Source: Litoribrevibacter albus (GTDB lineage: Bacteria; Pseudomonadota; Gammaproteobacteria; Pseudomonadales; Litoribrevibacteraceae). From it: a stretch of 64,000 bases of DNA. The stretch lies in assembly GCF_030159995.1 (NCBI RefSeq), contig NZ_BSNM01000015.1:62001-126000 (forward strand). Reading direction: 5' to 3'. A program made the translations under genes and the position numbers. The stretch's first letter is position 1. The number at the start of each line of letters is the position of its first letter. Of the stretch, positions 38,962 through 47,962 are shown one piece after another. The notes beneath the pieces are model-generated. The model saw only the letters and a list, made by a program, of their open reading frames with translations, made no database searches and was not told the origin of the DNA.

Positions 38962-41826
38962 CTAATGCTGTTTATTGTATTGGTCAAAGAAGGTTTGAGT
39001 ATCTGAACTGTTGAGTGGTCTTGAAATGTGATAGCCCTGAGCTTCATCACACTGATGAGATTGGAGGAATGCACATTGATCAGATGTCTCAACACCTTCG
39101 GCGATTACTTTTAATCCCATTTGGTGGGCGAGGGCAATGGTTGATGTGGCTATAGCTGCGCCCCCATCATCAATGAGTATGTCATCCACAAAGCTCTTAT
39201 CGATTTTTAATTTATCGATGGAGAAACGTTTTAAGTAACTCAGTGACGAATAGCCGGTGCCAAAGTCGTCAATGGATAAATGAATTCCAAGGCTTTTCAG
39301 CTCTTTCAGGGTTTCAATGGTGACGTCGATATTTTCGATCGCAATACTTTCAGTGATTTCCAGCTCCAAATGTTCAGGTGGAAGTTGGTGACTTTCCAAC
39401 GCTGCTTTGACCTGCTGTGTGATATTTGAACGGTGGAATTGCTTGGCAGACAGGTTTACTGCAATTCTTCCAAAATGATAGCCTTTGTCGAGCCACTCTT
39501 TGGCTTGGCGGCAGGACTCCATCAACACCCACTCGCCAATTTCAATGATCATGCCGCTTTCTTCCGCCAGTGGAATAAAGTCAGCTGGGGGAATCATGCC
39601 TTTTTTCGGGTGGTGCCAACGGATAAGGCTTTCTACACCCACAATGGAAAGATCTTTCAGCGAAATCTGAGGTTGGTAATAGAGAATAAAGTCTTGGTCT
39701 TTAATGGCTTTGTGCATGTCATTTTCCAAAACCAAGAGTTCGACCGCTCTGTTATTGATCTCTTTGGTGTAGAACTGAAAACTGTTCTTCCCTTGAGCCT
39801 TAACCCGATACATAGCGGCATCTGCACAGCGAAGCAATTCATCGATTCGTTCACCATCGTCGGGGTACATGGCGATGCCAATACTGGCTGAACTGTGGAG
39901 ATTGTGACTTTCTAGTTGGATAGGCTGCGAAATCGCCGATTGCAGTTTCTGGGCAACATTGATGACATCCTGAGTGTCATCGATCCCTTCTAAAAGCACC
40001 ACAAATTCATCGCCACCGAGCCGGGCAAAGGTATCTGAATCACGGATTGCCATACTTGCACGGCTGGCAATACTCTTTAGAAAGCGATCGCCAATGTCAT
40101 GGCCCAAGCTGTCATTGATCACTTTGAACCGGTCGAGATCCAACAACAATACTGCCACTTTATGACCTTCCCGTTCTGCACGGGCAATGGCATGAGCGGC
40201 CCGGTCATTGTAGAGCAGGCGATTGGGTAAGCCGGTGAGGGCATCGTGATGCGCCAGGTATTTAAGATGTGACTCATGCTCCAGTAGTTTATCTTGGGTG
40301 ACCTTGGTTTCTGTGATGTCCTGTATGGCACCAACCAAGGCTTTTTTGCCTTCTTCATTGACTTTGATATGGCCTTGAATTCTTAAATATTGTTTAGGGT
40401 CGTTTCTTACCATCTGAAGGGTAATGTCTAACGGCTCTCCAGCTTCGTAGGCGATTTCGACGGATTTTCTGAAGAGCAGGCTTTGTTCATGAATGAACAG
40501 TTGTCTGAATTCTTCCAGGTCAGTTTGCTCTGAACCCGTTCCTAGAATTTTCACCGCTTCATGGGTAAAGAATATGGTTTGGTCGTCGAGCATTTCCCAT
40601 CCGCCGACTTTCGCTAATTTTCCTGTTTCATCTAAGAGTTGGCGGCTGTGCTCCAGTTTTTCCATGGTTTCTTTTTGACGACTGATGTCTCTGACCAGAA
40701 GCCAAAAAGCGATAGGGCGGCCATGTTGATTAAGATGAAGGCACTGGCGAATGTTCACCGGAAAAATGGTGTGATTTTTCTTAATGAGCTCTTTTTCATA
40801 TTCCTGACAATGCAGGATGTTATCGAGCTGGCTTTCCCGAATGCGTTGATCGAATTTTTGCCAATATGGCGGGGTGATGTCATCCGAATTCATATCGATG
40901 ACTTCTTCCCAACTGTAGCCAAGCATTGAACAATAGGTTTCATTGGCGTCGAGGCATTTACCACTCAGGTCATAGTACGCAATGCCATCCACATTGGTTT
41001 CAAACAGCGTCCGATAACGTTTCTCGGATTCTTTCAATGCCCCTTCAACCAACATTTGGTCGGTAATGTCATATTGAATACCGACGAAGTGAGTAATGTT
41101 TCCATGACCATCAAAGACCGGGGAGATGGTCAGTTCATTCCAGAACATTTCCCCGTTTTTTTTGTAATTCCTAAGAACGGTTTTGCATTCTTTTGCTTCA
41201 CTGATGGCAATTCTGAGTAATTGCGTACCTCGTTGATCGGTGTCAGAGCCTTGTAAGAAACGGCAGTTTTTACCCAAAATTTCAGGGATTGAATAACCGG
41301 TAAGGCGAGAAAATGCCTGGTTGCAATAGATAATCGGGCAGTCTGGCAACCGCGCGTCTGCGATGGTGATGCCATGATGGGCCGATTCTAAGGCACGAGA
41401 AAGCAGGTAAATAAATGAGCAATCCGTTTTTGGTTCTGGAACGGTGAGATGCAGCAACGCCAGAGGGGTATTTAATTCGGGGCAATGCACCGCATTGGCA
41501 TTAATGACCAAGGTGCAGATTGGTGTTTCCAGGATCAAATGACAGTAGTCGTTTGAATGAATGGAAGACAGTTCTTTTTTATAGTCGCTAAGCTCAGGAA
41601 TCAATTCAAATACGGATTGATCAAGAAACGCATTCAGACATTTTTGCAGGCTATGTTCTTTACAGGCAATCGAAACCACCGCAAATGCTTTAGTATCAAC
41701 CACCAAGGAGATGTTATCCACTTGGGCGTAATAGGGCATTAACGAATGGATATTATCAAGCCTGTCCGTGGGTGGTTCGAGCGGAGTGTCTACCGTTCTT
41801 CCCATTCCATTAGTGTTTTGAGTCAT
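38962..41826 (-). CDS. LOV/PAS-PAS-GGDEF-EAL protein
   Basis: A 954-residue c-di-GMP enzyme. After ~130 residues comes a PAS/LOV domain (~145-260) with GKNCRFLQG at 185-193, the photoactive Cys being C188 and the FMN-contact residues (NCR, LRNYKK, FWNEL, GIQYD) also present. A second PAS (~270-390) and a third PAS-like region (~395-510) follow. The GGDEF domain (~535-690) has RLGGDEFVV with an intact RxxD (RDSD). The EAL domain (~705-950) has ESLIRWHHP, ITES, DDFGTGYSS, KIDKSF and EGVET, so phosphodiesterase residues are kept (Ala of EAL is Ser). It is probably a blue-light-controlled turnover enzyme. It is downstream of the HD-GYP gene. Confidence 0.93.
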   Translation of the reverse strand: MTQNTNGMGRTVDTPLEPPTDRLDNIHSLMPYYAQVDNISLVVDTKAFAVVSIACKEHSLQKCLNAFLDQSVFELIPELSDYKKELSSIHSNDYCHLILETPICTLVINANAVHCPELNTPLALLHLTVPEPKTDCSFIYLLSRALESAHHGITIADARLPDCPIIYCNQAFSRLTGYSIPEILGKNCRFLQGSDTDQRGTQLLRIAISEAKECKTVLRNYKKNGEMFWNELTISPVFDGHGNITHFVGIQYDITDQMLVEGALKESEKRYRTLFETNVDGIAYYDLSGKCLDANETYCSMLGYSWEEVIDMNSDDITPPYWQKFDQRIRESQLDNILHCQEYEKELIKKNHTIFPVNIRQCLHLNQHGRPIAFWLLVRDISRQKETMEKLEHSRQLLDETGKLAKVGGWEMLDDQTIFFTHEAVKILGTGSEQTDLEEFRQLFIHEQSLLFRKSVEIAYEAGEPLDITLQMVRNDPKQYLRIQGHIKVNEEGKKALVGAIQDITETKVTQDKLLEHESHLKYLAHHDALTGLPNRLLYNDRAAHAIARAEREGHKVAVLLLDLDRFKVINDSLGHDIGDRFLKSIASRASMAIRDSDTFARLGGDEFVVLLEGIDDTQDVINVAQKLQSAISQPIQLESHNLHSSASIGIAMYPDDGERIDELLRCADAAMYRVKAQGKNSFQFYTKEINNRAVELLVLENDMHKAIKDQDFILYYQPQISLKDLSIVGVESLIRWHHPKKGMIPPADFIPLAEESGMIIEIGEWVLMESCRQAKEWLDKGYHFGRIAVNLSAKQFHRSNITQQVKAALESHQLPPEHLELEITESIAIENIDVTIETLKELKSLGIHLSIDDFGTGYSSLSYLKRFSIDKLKIDKSFVDDILIDDGGAAIATSTIALAHQMGLKVIAEGVETSDQCAFLQSHQCDEAQGYHISRPLNSSDTQTFFDQYNKQH

Positions 41827-41962
41827 AAGCCTATAAATGTCGGATCATGGAATCACTATTTCACTATAGTTGAGGCTTCCAAGGGGGCGAATTTTATTAG
41901 TGCATTATGGATAAATGGGGAGATTTCGAGCACAAAGTGTAGGTCTTCTCTCATCTTTTATG

Positions 41963-42009
41963 GCACTTACTTCAAAGATCGCACTTACTTCAAAGATCGC
42001 ACTTACCTC
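41963..42009. repeat. 18-bp tandem repeat, 2.6 copies
   Basis: The unit GCACTTACTTCAAAGATC occurs at 41963-41980 and 41981-41998, then in part at 41999-42009. It lies in the 223-bp gap between the HD-GYP and LOV-GGDEF-EAL genes and upstream of the latter. Regular spacing could place two protein-binding sites, or it may be a slippage product. Confidence 0.8.
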
Positions 42010-42049
42010 GGATTTTGTTTGTTTTGTGAATTGCTGATCTATTTCCAGG

Positions 42050-44188
42050 TTATTCGAGATACTCATTTCCGTGTTCAATATCTTTTTGTTCAGGCAAAAG
42101 CACCTGGTCGGCATACTTTTTCCATACTTCAGCTCTAACAAACAGATCGAAAAGATCGGGATCGATATGCTGACTGTCCTTCATGTTCTTCAAAATACGC
42201 AGCGCTTGGCTGAGTGGCATTGGTGGCTTGTAGGGTCTATCTCGTGCTGTCAGTGCTTCAAACACATCGGCAATCGCCATCATCCTAGCGGGAATGGACA
42301 TTTCTTCTCGGGTTAACCCTTTAGGGAAGCCCGATCCATCCATTTTCTCGTGGTGTCCTCCGGCATACTCAGGCACACGCTTGAGCTTTTTAGGGAAGGG
42401 TAGGGATTCCAACATATCAATGGTGACTTGCATGTGGTTGTTGATAACCTTGCGTTCGTCTACCGATAACGTCCCCTTTGGAATACAGAGACTGTCTACC
42501 TCATATGCCGAGAGTAAAGGATGGGCATTGCCATCCAGGTCATACCATTGAATGTTGGCGAGTTCACGAACTCGTGCCTGATCTTCTTCCCGCATGAATT
42601 CACCGCCTTTGTTGGCGCAGGTTAAAAACTCGGCAATGTTTTTGATTTCATCATGATTGAATTGGTTGGCACCATTACCCGCAGGGGCTTGTTGGGTCGA
42701 GTCGAGTGTGGCTAACCGGGCAAGAATAAGATCTATCCCATCTTGCATGATGTGCAGTTTGGTGGACTTCTCCAAAATGGTGTCCGGAGTTGCCAGCTTG
42801 CCACAGTCGTGCATCCAGGCGGACACTCGTAATTCATACCATTCGTCTTCGTTCAAATTGAAATCCTTGAAGACGGTGTCATCTTCACAGGCGGCTTGAG
42901 CAATTAACTCCATGAGTAGCGGCACACGTTGGCAGTGGGCGGATGTGTGAGGCGACTTGGCATCAATGGCTTGAGCGATACATTGAACAAAGGCATCCAG
43001 TAAGTTCTTATGATCTTGCAATAGAATCTGGTTGTTTAGCGCAATGGCTGCGTAGGTCGCAAGCCCTTTAATCAGTGGTTCTAAATGCTTGGCAAAAGGA
43101 ATGGTTTCCTTGGTTTTAGGGTGTTTGGCGTTAATCAATTGCAAAACGCCAATCACGTCGCTGTTGTGATTCAGCAAAGGTAAGGTGAGAAAGGATTGAG
43201 ATCGATAGCCGGTGGATTGATCGAATGCTTTGGTACCATCAAAACAGAACTCTGTACTTTCGTAGGCGTCTTCAATGTTCACCATTTGTTTAGTATTGGC
43301 ACAATAACTGGCGACGTTGATTAAATTATCCTCACCTTGTTCATTTTTCAGAAGAATAGGGGGAAAGCTGCTTTGTTCATCGGACCCTAAGAGATTTTTG
43401 TCAATCTTGAGTGTTTTATTTCGAATGACCGAGAAACGCAGCTTAGGCTCTGTTTCTTCATCTTCCATTAAATAAATGGTCCCGGCGTCTGCCATGGTCA
43501 GAGATTGTGCTTCTTTGAGAATTTTGGGCAGCAAGGTCTGTGGCGACGAAAAGGAGGAGAGTTCAGCTAATAATTCCCGTTGACTGCTGATCTGTAGTTG
43601 TTGATCGAGGGCCACCGAGGCAAACCTGCCAAGCTCGGTTAGTATCTGCTCACTTTTGCTGTCGAAGGGAATGACATGGCCTTCACTGTCCTGAGCGTTG
43701 ATCAACTGCAATACGCCAACTAGCTGATTGCCTTGGTTGATTAACGGCAGAGCTAATACGGATTCGGTATGGTACTTGGATTGTTGATCGATCTGTGTGG
43801 TGCCTCTGTGGTTGTCTTCTTCTCCATAGACGTCTGAAATATTGATCAATTCCCTTGAGTGAGCGGCACGTGTTGCCACCGTGGTCATGTTGGGTTCACA
43901 ACTGAATGAGTCATACAGCGCGAGAGGTGCAAATTGAACGCGTCCGCCAGTAACGCCTCCCTGATGGATATTTAGGGAGGTGTTGTTAACGATGGCGAAT
44001 TCGAGCACTTTGGGCTTGGATGGATTGGTGATATAGAGGGTTCCACCATCAGCCTTGGTCAACTGTTGAGCGTGAGTAAGTACTTTTTCACAAAGTGCAG
44101 AAACATCTCTTTCTGCAAACAGTTCATGGGCAATATCCATGAGGATGCGACTGGTTTCTAGATCAAGAGGCTGTTCAGTTTGGCTCAT
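42050..44188 (-). CDS. GAF-GAF-HD-GYP phosphodiesterase
   Basis: A 712-residue cytosolic protein. Two GAF sensor domains (~20-170 and ~205-385), each with a GVLQLINA strand, precede an HD-GYP domain (~390-690). The HD pair is in WMHDCGKL and the GYP motif reads HHEKMDGSGFP; Phe for Tyr is a common variant. Other family residues (IADVFEALTARDRPYK) are intact, so c-di-GMP hydrolysis to GMP or pGpG is likely. The GAF ligands are unknown. It precedes the LOV-GGDEF-EAL gene on the same strand with a 223-bp gap. Confidence 0.94.
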   Translation of the reverse strand: MSQTEQPLDLETSRILMDIAHELFAERDVSALCEKVLTHAQQLTKADGGTLYITNPSKPKVLEFAIVNNTSLNIHQGGVTGGRVQFAPLALYDSFSCEPNMTTVATRAAHSRELINISDVYGEEDNHRGTTQIDQQSKYHTESVLALPLINQGNQLVGVLQLINAQDSEGHVIPFDSKSEQILTELGRFASVALDQQLQISSQRELLAELSSFSSPQTLLPKILKEAQSLTMADAGTIYLMEDEETEPKLRFSVIRNKTLKIDKNLLGSDEQSSFPPILLKNEQGEDNLINVASYCANTKQMVNIEDAYESTEFCFDGTKAFDQSTGYRSQSFLTLPLLNHNSDVIGVLQLINAKHPKTKETIPFAKHLEPLIKGLATYAAIALNNQILLQDHKNLLDAFVQCIAQAIDAKSPHTSAHCQRVPLLMELIAQAACEDDTVFKDFNLNEDEWYELRVSAWMHDCGKLATPDTILEKSTKLHIMQDGIDLILARLATLDSTQQAPAGNGANQFNHDEIKNIAEFLTCANKGGEFMREEDQARVRELANIQWYDLDGNAHPLLSAYEVDSLCIPKGTLSVDERKVINNHMQVTIDMLESLPFPKKLKRVPEYAGGHHEKMDGSGFPKGLTREEMSIPARMMAIADVFEALTARDRPYKPPMPLSQALRILKNMKDSQHIDPDLFDLFVRAEVWKKYADQVLLPEQKDIEHGNEYLE

Positions 44189-44540
44189 GATTGGGTCTCT
44201 TTAGAGTAATGCAGAAGTAGCTAACTTCTTATGATGAACTTAGAAGTTGGCTTACCTTCTGTCAAACCCACATTCATCCACTCAGAGTGTCACTTTCAGC
44301 ATCAATAGTGCGTTTGCTTTGGGGCTAGCTGATATTGATCAAGTGGTTTGAGTCAGGATTTGTGGTAAAGTGGCCGACCCCAAATTCAGCGTACAGTTAT
44401 TCACTGAACGCAAGTATTTCGCTGACACAAAATGAGTCACAGACAGAATGTGTTCAAGATAGCGTCATGTGTTTTATGAATAATGACAGGCTGAACATCA
44501 AGGTGCCGTAGAAGCATCAGGGGATACTTCGAGAAACTGA
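44189..44540. other. noncoding gap before the DUF3422 gene
   Basis: It separates the divergent HD-GYP and DUF3422 genes and must contain both promoters. I see no gene, strong hairpin or clear promoter box. Confidence 0.3.
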
Positions 44541-45983
44541 ATGGAAAGAACTATGACAGTGGTGGAAGACCTAGAGATTCAAAAGAATCCAGAGACGGCT
44601 GGTATGAGTACGGCGGCGGATACTTTTGGGGGCGCTGACCCTAAACCATTAGGGTTCGGTTTAAACTGGCATCCTGATCGCCATCAACTCTATGATGAAT
44701 TGCATACCCGACCGTTTCCCGTCATCAAAACACCGGTACGGGTTTCTCATTTTGCCTGCTTGTATGATGTCGATGGCAAACGCAAAGCGTACCAGCATCT
44801 TTTGACGCTTTGTGCTCGTTATGGAGTGAATACTCCTGCCGAATCTGTGAATTGTTATTATCAGAACTTTGGCTCTTTTGATGTTCGATGGGAAGCGCAT
44901 ACCGAATTTTGCACTTATACCATTATTCGCTCAATTGAGCCGGGCACGCCGTTTGAGCAAACCGCGTTATCCACATTACCAGCAGATTGGGTGGCGGAAG
45001 TACCTGGTGAGGTTGTGGCTGCAATTCATGTGGAAATGTTGGATCAGCCGAACGAAATTCCGTCATTAAACGAATTGCACGATTACTTTGAAGGGCATCG
45101 TTTGATTGGTTGTGTGGTCGATCAGAATCAAGCACGCCTCTGGACGGCGTTCCGTCCGCACGGTGATGGATTCGGGCGTGTGCTTGTCTATAACCGATCA
45201 CTGAACTCATGTCAGTCCGGGCGATTACTACGCCGCTTATTGGAACTCGAAACCTATCGTTCGATGGCGTTACTTGGGTTACCTAAAGCTCGCTCCATGA
45301 ATAAGGATCTGACCGATCTGGAGTTGGCTCTAGCCGAAGTGACTCAAGAAATTTCTGATATTCAGGGCGTAGAAGACGAAAAGCGCTTGCTGGGGAAATT
45401 GTCGAAAATTTCGGCCCAGATTGAATGGATGATCTCGGCTCACAGTTACCGTTTCTCAGCCACCAATGCCTACTATGAGTTGGTGATGGCGCGATTAAAA
45501 GAATTGCGTGAAGAAGAGGTTTCCGGGCTGTTAACGATGACCGAGTTTCTTTCCCGTCGAATGACGCCGGCATTCCGTACCTGTCAGGCCACCAGTGATC
45601 GCATGGATACCATCTCGCGTCGGGTTGATCGGGCCAGCGAGTTGCTGCGAACCCGAATCGATATGGTCATTGAGCAACAAAATCAATACTTACTTAAATC
45701 GATGGATCGTCGCAGTAAGCTTCAGCTTTACATGCAGCAAACCGTAGAAGGGCTGTCAGTGGCCGCTATCAGTTATTACTTGTTGGCGTTGTTTGATCTC
45801 ATGCTTGGTGCAAGTCATCTCATTCGTATCGACCTGGATCACAAACTGATCATTGGTGTTTCCGCACCATTGGTGTTGCTGACGGTATGGTTTTCTCAAA
45901 AACGATTGAAGAAAAAGATCAATGCTGTAAACCAAAAAATGAAGCAGAAGCAACGAGTTACCGAACAGCAGCGTTTAGAGTAA
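44541..45983 (+). CDS. DUF3422 membrane protein
   Basis: A 480-residue protein of the DUF3422 family. After a ~45-residue lead it has LYDELHTRPFP, the diagnostic start of the domain, and then a cytosolic region to ~400. Two hydrophobic segments near the C-terminus (~410-430 and ~440-460) form a hairpin anchor, then a basic tail. Heptad-rich helices at ~270-405 suggest coiled coil. The function is not known. ATG 44541 or 44553 could be the start. It is monocistronic, with a following terminator. Confidence 0.9.
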   Translation: MERTMTVVEDLEIQKNPETAGMSTAADTFGGADPKPLGFGLNWHPDRHQLYDELHTRPFPVIKTPVRVSHFACLYDVDGKRKAYQHLLTLCARYGVNTPAESVNCYYQNFGSFDVRWEAHTEFCTYTIIRSIEPGTPFEQTALSTLPADWVAEVPGEVVAAIHVEMLDQPNEIPSLNELHDYFEGHRLIGCVVDQNQARLWTAFRPHGDGFGRVLVYNRSLNSCQSGRLLRRLLELETYRSMALLGLPKARSMNKDLTDLELALAEVTQEISDIQGVEDEKRLLGKLSKISAQIEWMISAHSYRFSATNAYYELVMARLKELREEEVSGLLTMTEFLSRRMTPAFRTCQATSDRMDTISRRVDRASELLRTRIDMVIEQQNQYLLKSMDRRSKLQLYMQQTVEGLSVAAISYYLLALFDLMLGASHLIRIDLDHKLIIGVSAPLVLLTVWFSQKRLKKKINAVNQKMKQKQRVTEQQRLE

Positions 45984-46017
45984 GTGTTCCGAACTGCCGT
46001 TAACTTCAATACTTATC

Positions 46018-46062
46018 AAAAGGCGCATTATCTGGATAACTTCCGGGTAATACGCCTTTTTT
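46018..46062 (+). terminator. rho-independent terminator of the DUF3422 gene
   Basis: AAAAGGCGCATTATC pairs with GGGTAATACGCCTTTT (with mismatches) and is followed by a T run, 34 bases after the stop. Confidence 0.8.
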
Positions 46063-46506
46063 GTTGCTCGACAGTTTGAGAATTAGGTTTTCTGAATAAA
46101 CAGGCTAGTGTTATTTAGGCAGAGGTCGTTAGGGAATGTCTCTGATGAAGATGGCTTAGCTTAGTCTGTAGAAAACCTTTCAGGAGACATTCGATTTAGG
46201 CCATTCCGAGATGAATTTTGTTATTCAGCGTTTGTTTTTGTGTGTGTTTTAGTGCTCGTATTAATAACAAAAGGCTGGATATCACTTTTTATATAAAAAC
46301 AGATAACTGGGTTGAATGGCTGAAAAAACACTTGTTTGTCTTTGATTTTATTGTTTTTTAATTTATTGAAAACTAAAGGAATTATTGTTGTATCAAAACT
46401 TTTTATTATGGGTTGTTGGTTGATGAATTGTTTATCGGAAATCTCATGGTCTAGTTGGATGGATTAGAAATTAGTACTGGTATCTTGGTTTTTCATTGTA
46501 CATAAT
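46063..46506. other. AT-rich noncoding region upstream of NCS2 permease
   Basis: A 444-bp stretch without a credible gene. An 8-bp inverted pair (AATGTCTC at 46135-46142 and GAGACATT at 46184-46191) could form a long-armed hairpin. The rest is AT-rich. I looked for the purine-riboswitch core and do not see it. A CATAAT at 46501-46506 could be a -10 box overlapping the operator-like palindrome next to it. Confidence 0.4.
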
Positions 46507-46522
46507 CTGACTGTTTGGTCAG
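46507..46522. promoter_or_regulatory. RutR-like palindrome before NCS2 permease
   Basis: CTGACTGTTTGGTCAG is a 16-bp imperfect palindrome close to the E. coli RutR consensus TTGACCANNTGGTCAA (10 of 14 defined positions match). RutR is a TetR-family regulator that responds to uracil and thymine and controls pyrimidine and purine use. The site lies 74 bases before the permease start. The regulator gene is not in the window. Confidence 0.4.
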
Positions 46523-46595
46523 GAGTTGGCCGTATTGTTAACCCCTATACGACTCGATTAATCTAATAAAAACTAATCCAAAAAGACGAAGAGCT

Positions 46596-47888
46596 ATGTT
46601 GGAAAAACTATTCAAATTATCAGCACATAACACGAATGTTAAGACCGAAGTAGTTGCGGGCTTAACCACATTCTTAACTATGGCCTATATCCTGTTTGTT
46701 AACCCGGACATCCTGTCTACTACGGGTATGGACAAAGGTTCTCTGTTTACAGCGACCGCCATTTCGGCTGCTTTTGGTTGTATTTTAATGGGCTTCTTGG
46801 CTAACTTCCCTGTGGCGTTGGCCCCAGCGATGGGCTTGAACGCTTTCTTCGCCTTTACCGTGTGTGGCTCAATGGGGTACACCTGGCAAGAGGCATTGGG
46901 TGCTGTATTTGTGGCTGGTTTAATCTTCTTTGGTTTGAGTGCCTTCAAGATCCGTGAATGGATTATGAACAGTATTCCAAAGAATCTGCGCTTCGGTATT
47001 GCCGCCGGTATTGGTTTGTTCCTTTCTCTGATTGCCTTGAAGAACGCGGGCATTGTGGTTGATCATCCTGCGACCTTTGTAACGCTTGGTGACTTCACTC
47101 AAAAAGGTCCATTGCTTGCTGCGGTTGGTTTGTTCATGATTCTTGCGCTTGAGTACCGTAAAGTGCCAGGTGATGTACTGTTGAGTGTTTTGGTTGTTAC
47201 CGCTATTTCAGTGGCCATTACTGGTCAGGAAGTAGGTAACTTAGTCTCTCTACCACCAAGTATTGCCCCAACTTTCTGGCAGATGGATTTCTCTCGTGTC
47301 ATGGAAGGTGCGATGGTTTCTGTGATCTTCGCGTTTGTTTTTGTGGATTTGTTTGATACCTCCGGTACGTTATTAGCGGTGGCTCAGAAAGCGGATCTTG
47401 TAGACGAAGATGGCAAGATTGAAAACGTAGGTAAAGCGATGGTGGCTGACTCTGGTGCGAGTGTTGCCGGTGCGATTCTTGGTTCATCAACGGTAACCAG
47501 TTACGTTGAGAGTACGTCAGGTATTGCGCAAGGTGGTCGAACTGGTCTGACGGCCGTGGTTGTGGGTATCTTGTTCTTGTTGTCGTTGTTCTTTGCTCCG
47601 ATTGCCGGACTAGTGCCTTCTTACGCAACGGCACCTGCATTGTTATATGTGGCGGTGCTTATGATGTCTGAATTGCGTCATGTGACCTGGGATGACTTGA
47701 CCGAAGCGGCGCCTGTGTTCGTGGCTGCGTTGGGTATGCCGTTAACCTTCTCTATTGCTGATGGTATTGGTTTGGCCTTTATCACCTATGCGGTAGGTAA
47801 GGCTGTAACCGGACGCTTTAAAGATGTAAGTGGCGCTGTTTGGTTGGTTGCGTTCGTCTTTGCTTTAAAACTGGCGCACGTATTCTAA
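46596..47888 (+). CDS. NCS2 family purine/uracil permease (AzgA-like)
   Basis: A 430-residue membrane protein of the AzgA/GhxP-type branch of NCS2 transporters, which import adenine, guanine and hypoxanthine by proton symport. It shows about 12-14 hydrophobic segments and the group motifs TEVVAGLTTFLTMAYI (~18-33), VNPDIL, APAMGLNAFFAF (~78-89), VDLFDTSGTL (~255-264) and the polar ES helix STSGIAQGGRTGL. Length is normal. The exact base cannot be assigned. It is monocistronic, with its own terminator. Confidence 0.93.
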   Translation: MLEKLFKLSAHNTNVKTEVVAGLTTFLTMAYILFVNPDILSTTGMDKGSLFTATAISAAFGCILMGFLANFPVALAPAMGLNAFFAFTVCGSMGYTWQEALGAVFVAGLIFFGLSAFKIREWIMNSIPKNLRFGIAAGIGLFLSLIALKNAGIVVDHPATFVTLGDFTQKGPLLAAVGLFMILALEYRKVPGDVLLSVLVVTAISVAITGQEVGNLVSLPPSIAPTFWQMDFSRVMEGAMVSVIFAFVFVDLFDTSGTLLAVAQKADLVDEDGKIENVGKAMVADSGASVAGAILGSSTVTSYVESTSGIAQGGRTGLTAVVVGILFLLSLFFAPIAGLVPSYATAPALLYVAVLMMSELRHVTWDDLTEAAPVFVAALGMPLTFSIADGIGLAFITYAVGKAVTGRFKDVSGAVWLVAFVFALKLAHVF

Positions 47889-47902
47889 GTGCATACAGAC
47901 AT

Positions 47903-47930
47903 AAAAAATCCCGCCTTGGCGGGATTTTTT
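47903..47930 (+). terminator. rho-independent terminator of NCS2 permease
   Basis: AAAATCCCGCC pairs with GGCGGGATTTT across TT, with flanking A and T runs, so it could serve both convergent genes. Confidence 0.92.
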
Positions 47931-47962
47931 ATGTCTATCAGCGTCAGATTTCAATATCACGA

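Noticed and set aside
41746-42138. 130-codon open frame on the plus strand across the tandem repeat
   Set aside because: It overlaps the ends of two well supported minus-strand genes and its product has no recognisable features.
46063-46595. Purine riboswitch before the NCS2 permease
   Set aside because: The conserved core and three-way junction of the purine riboswitch are not found.
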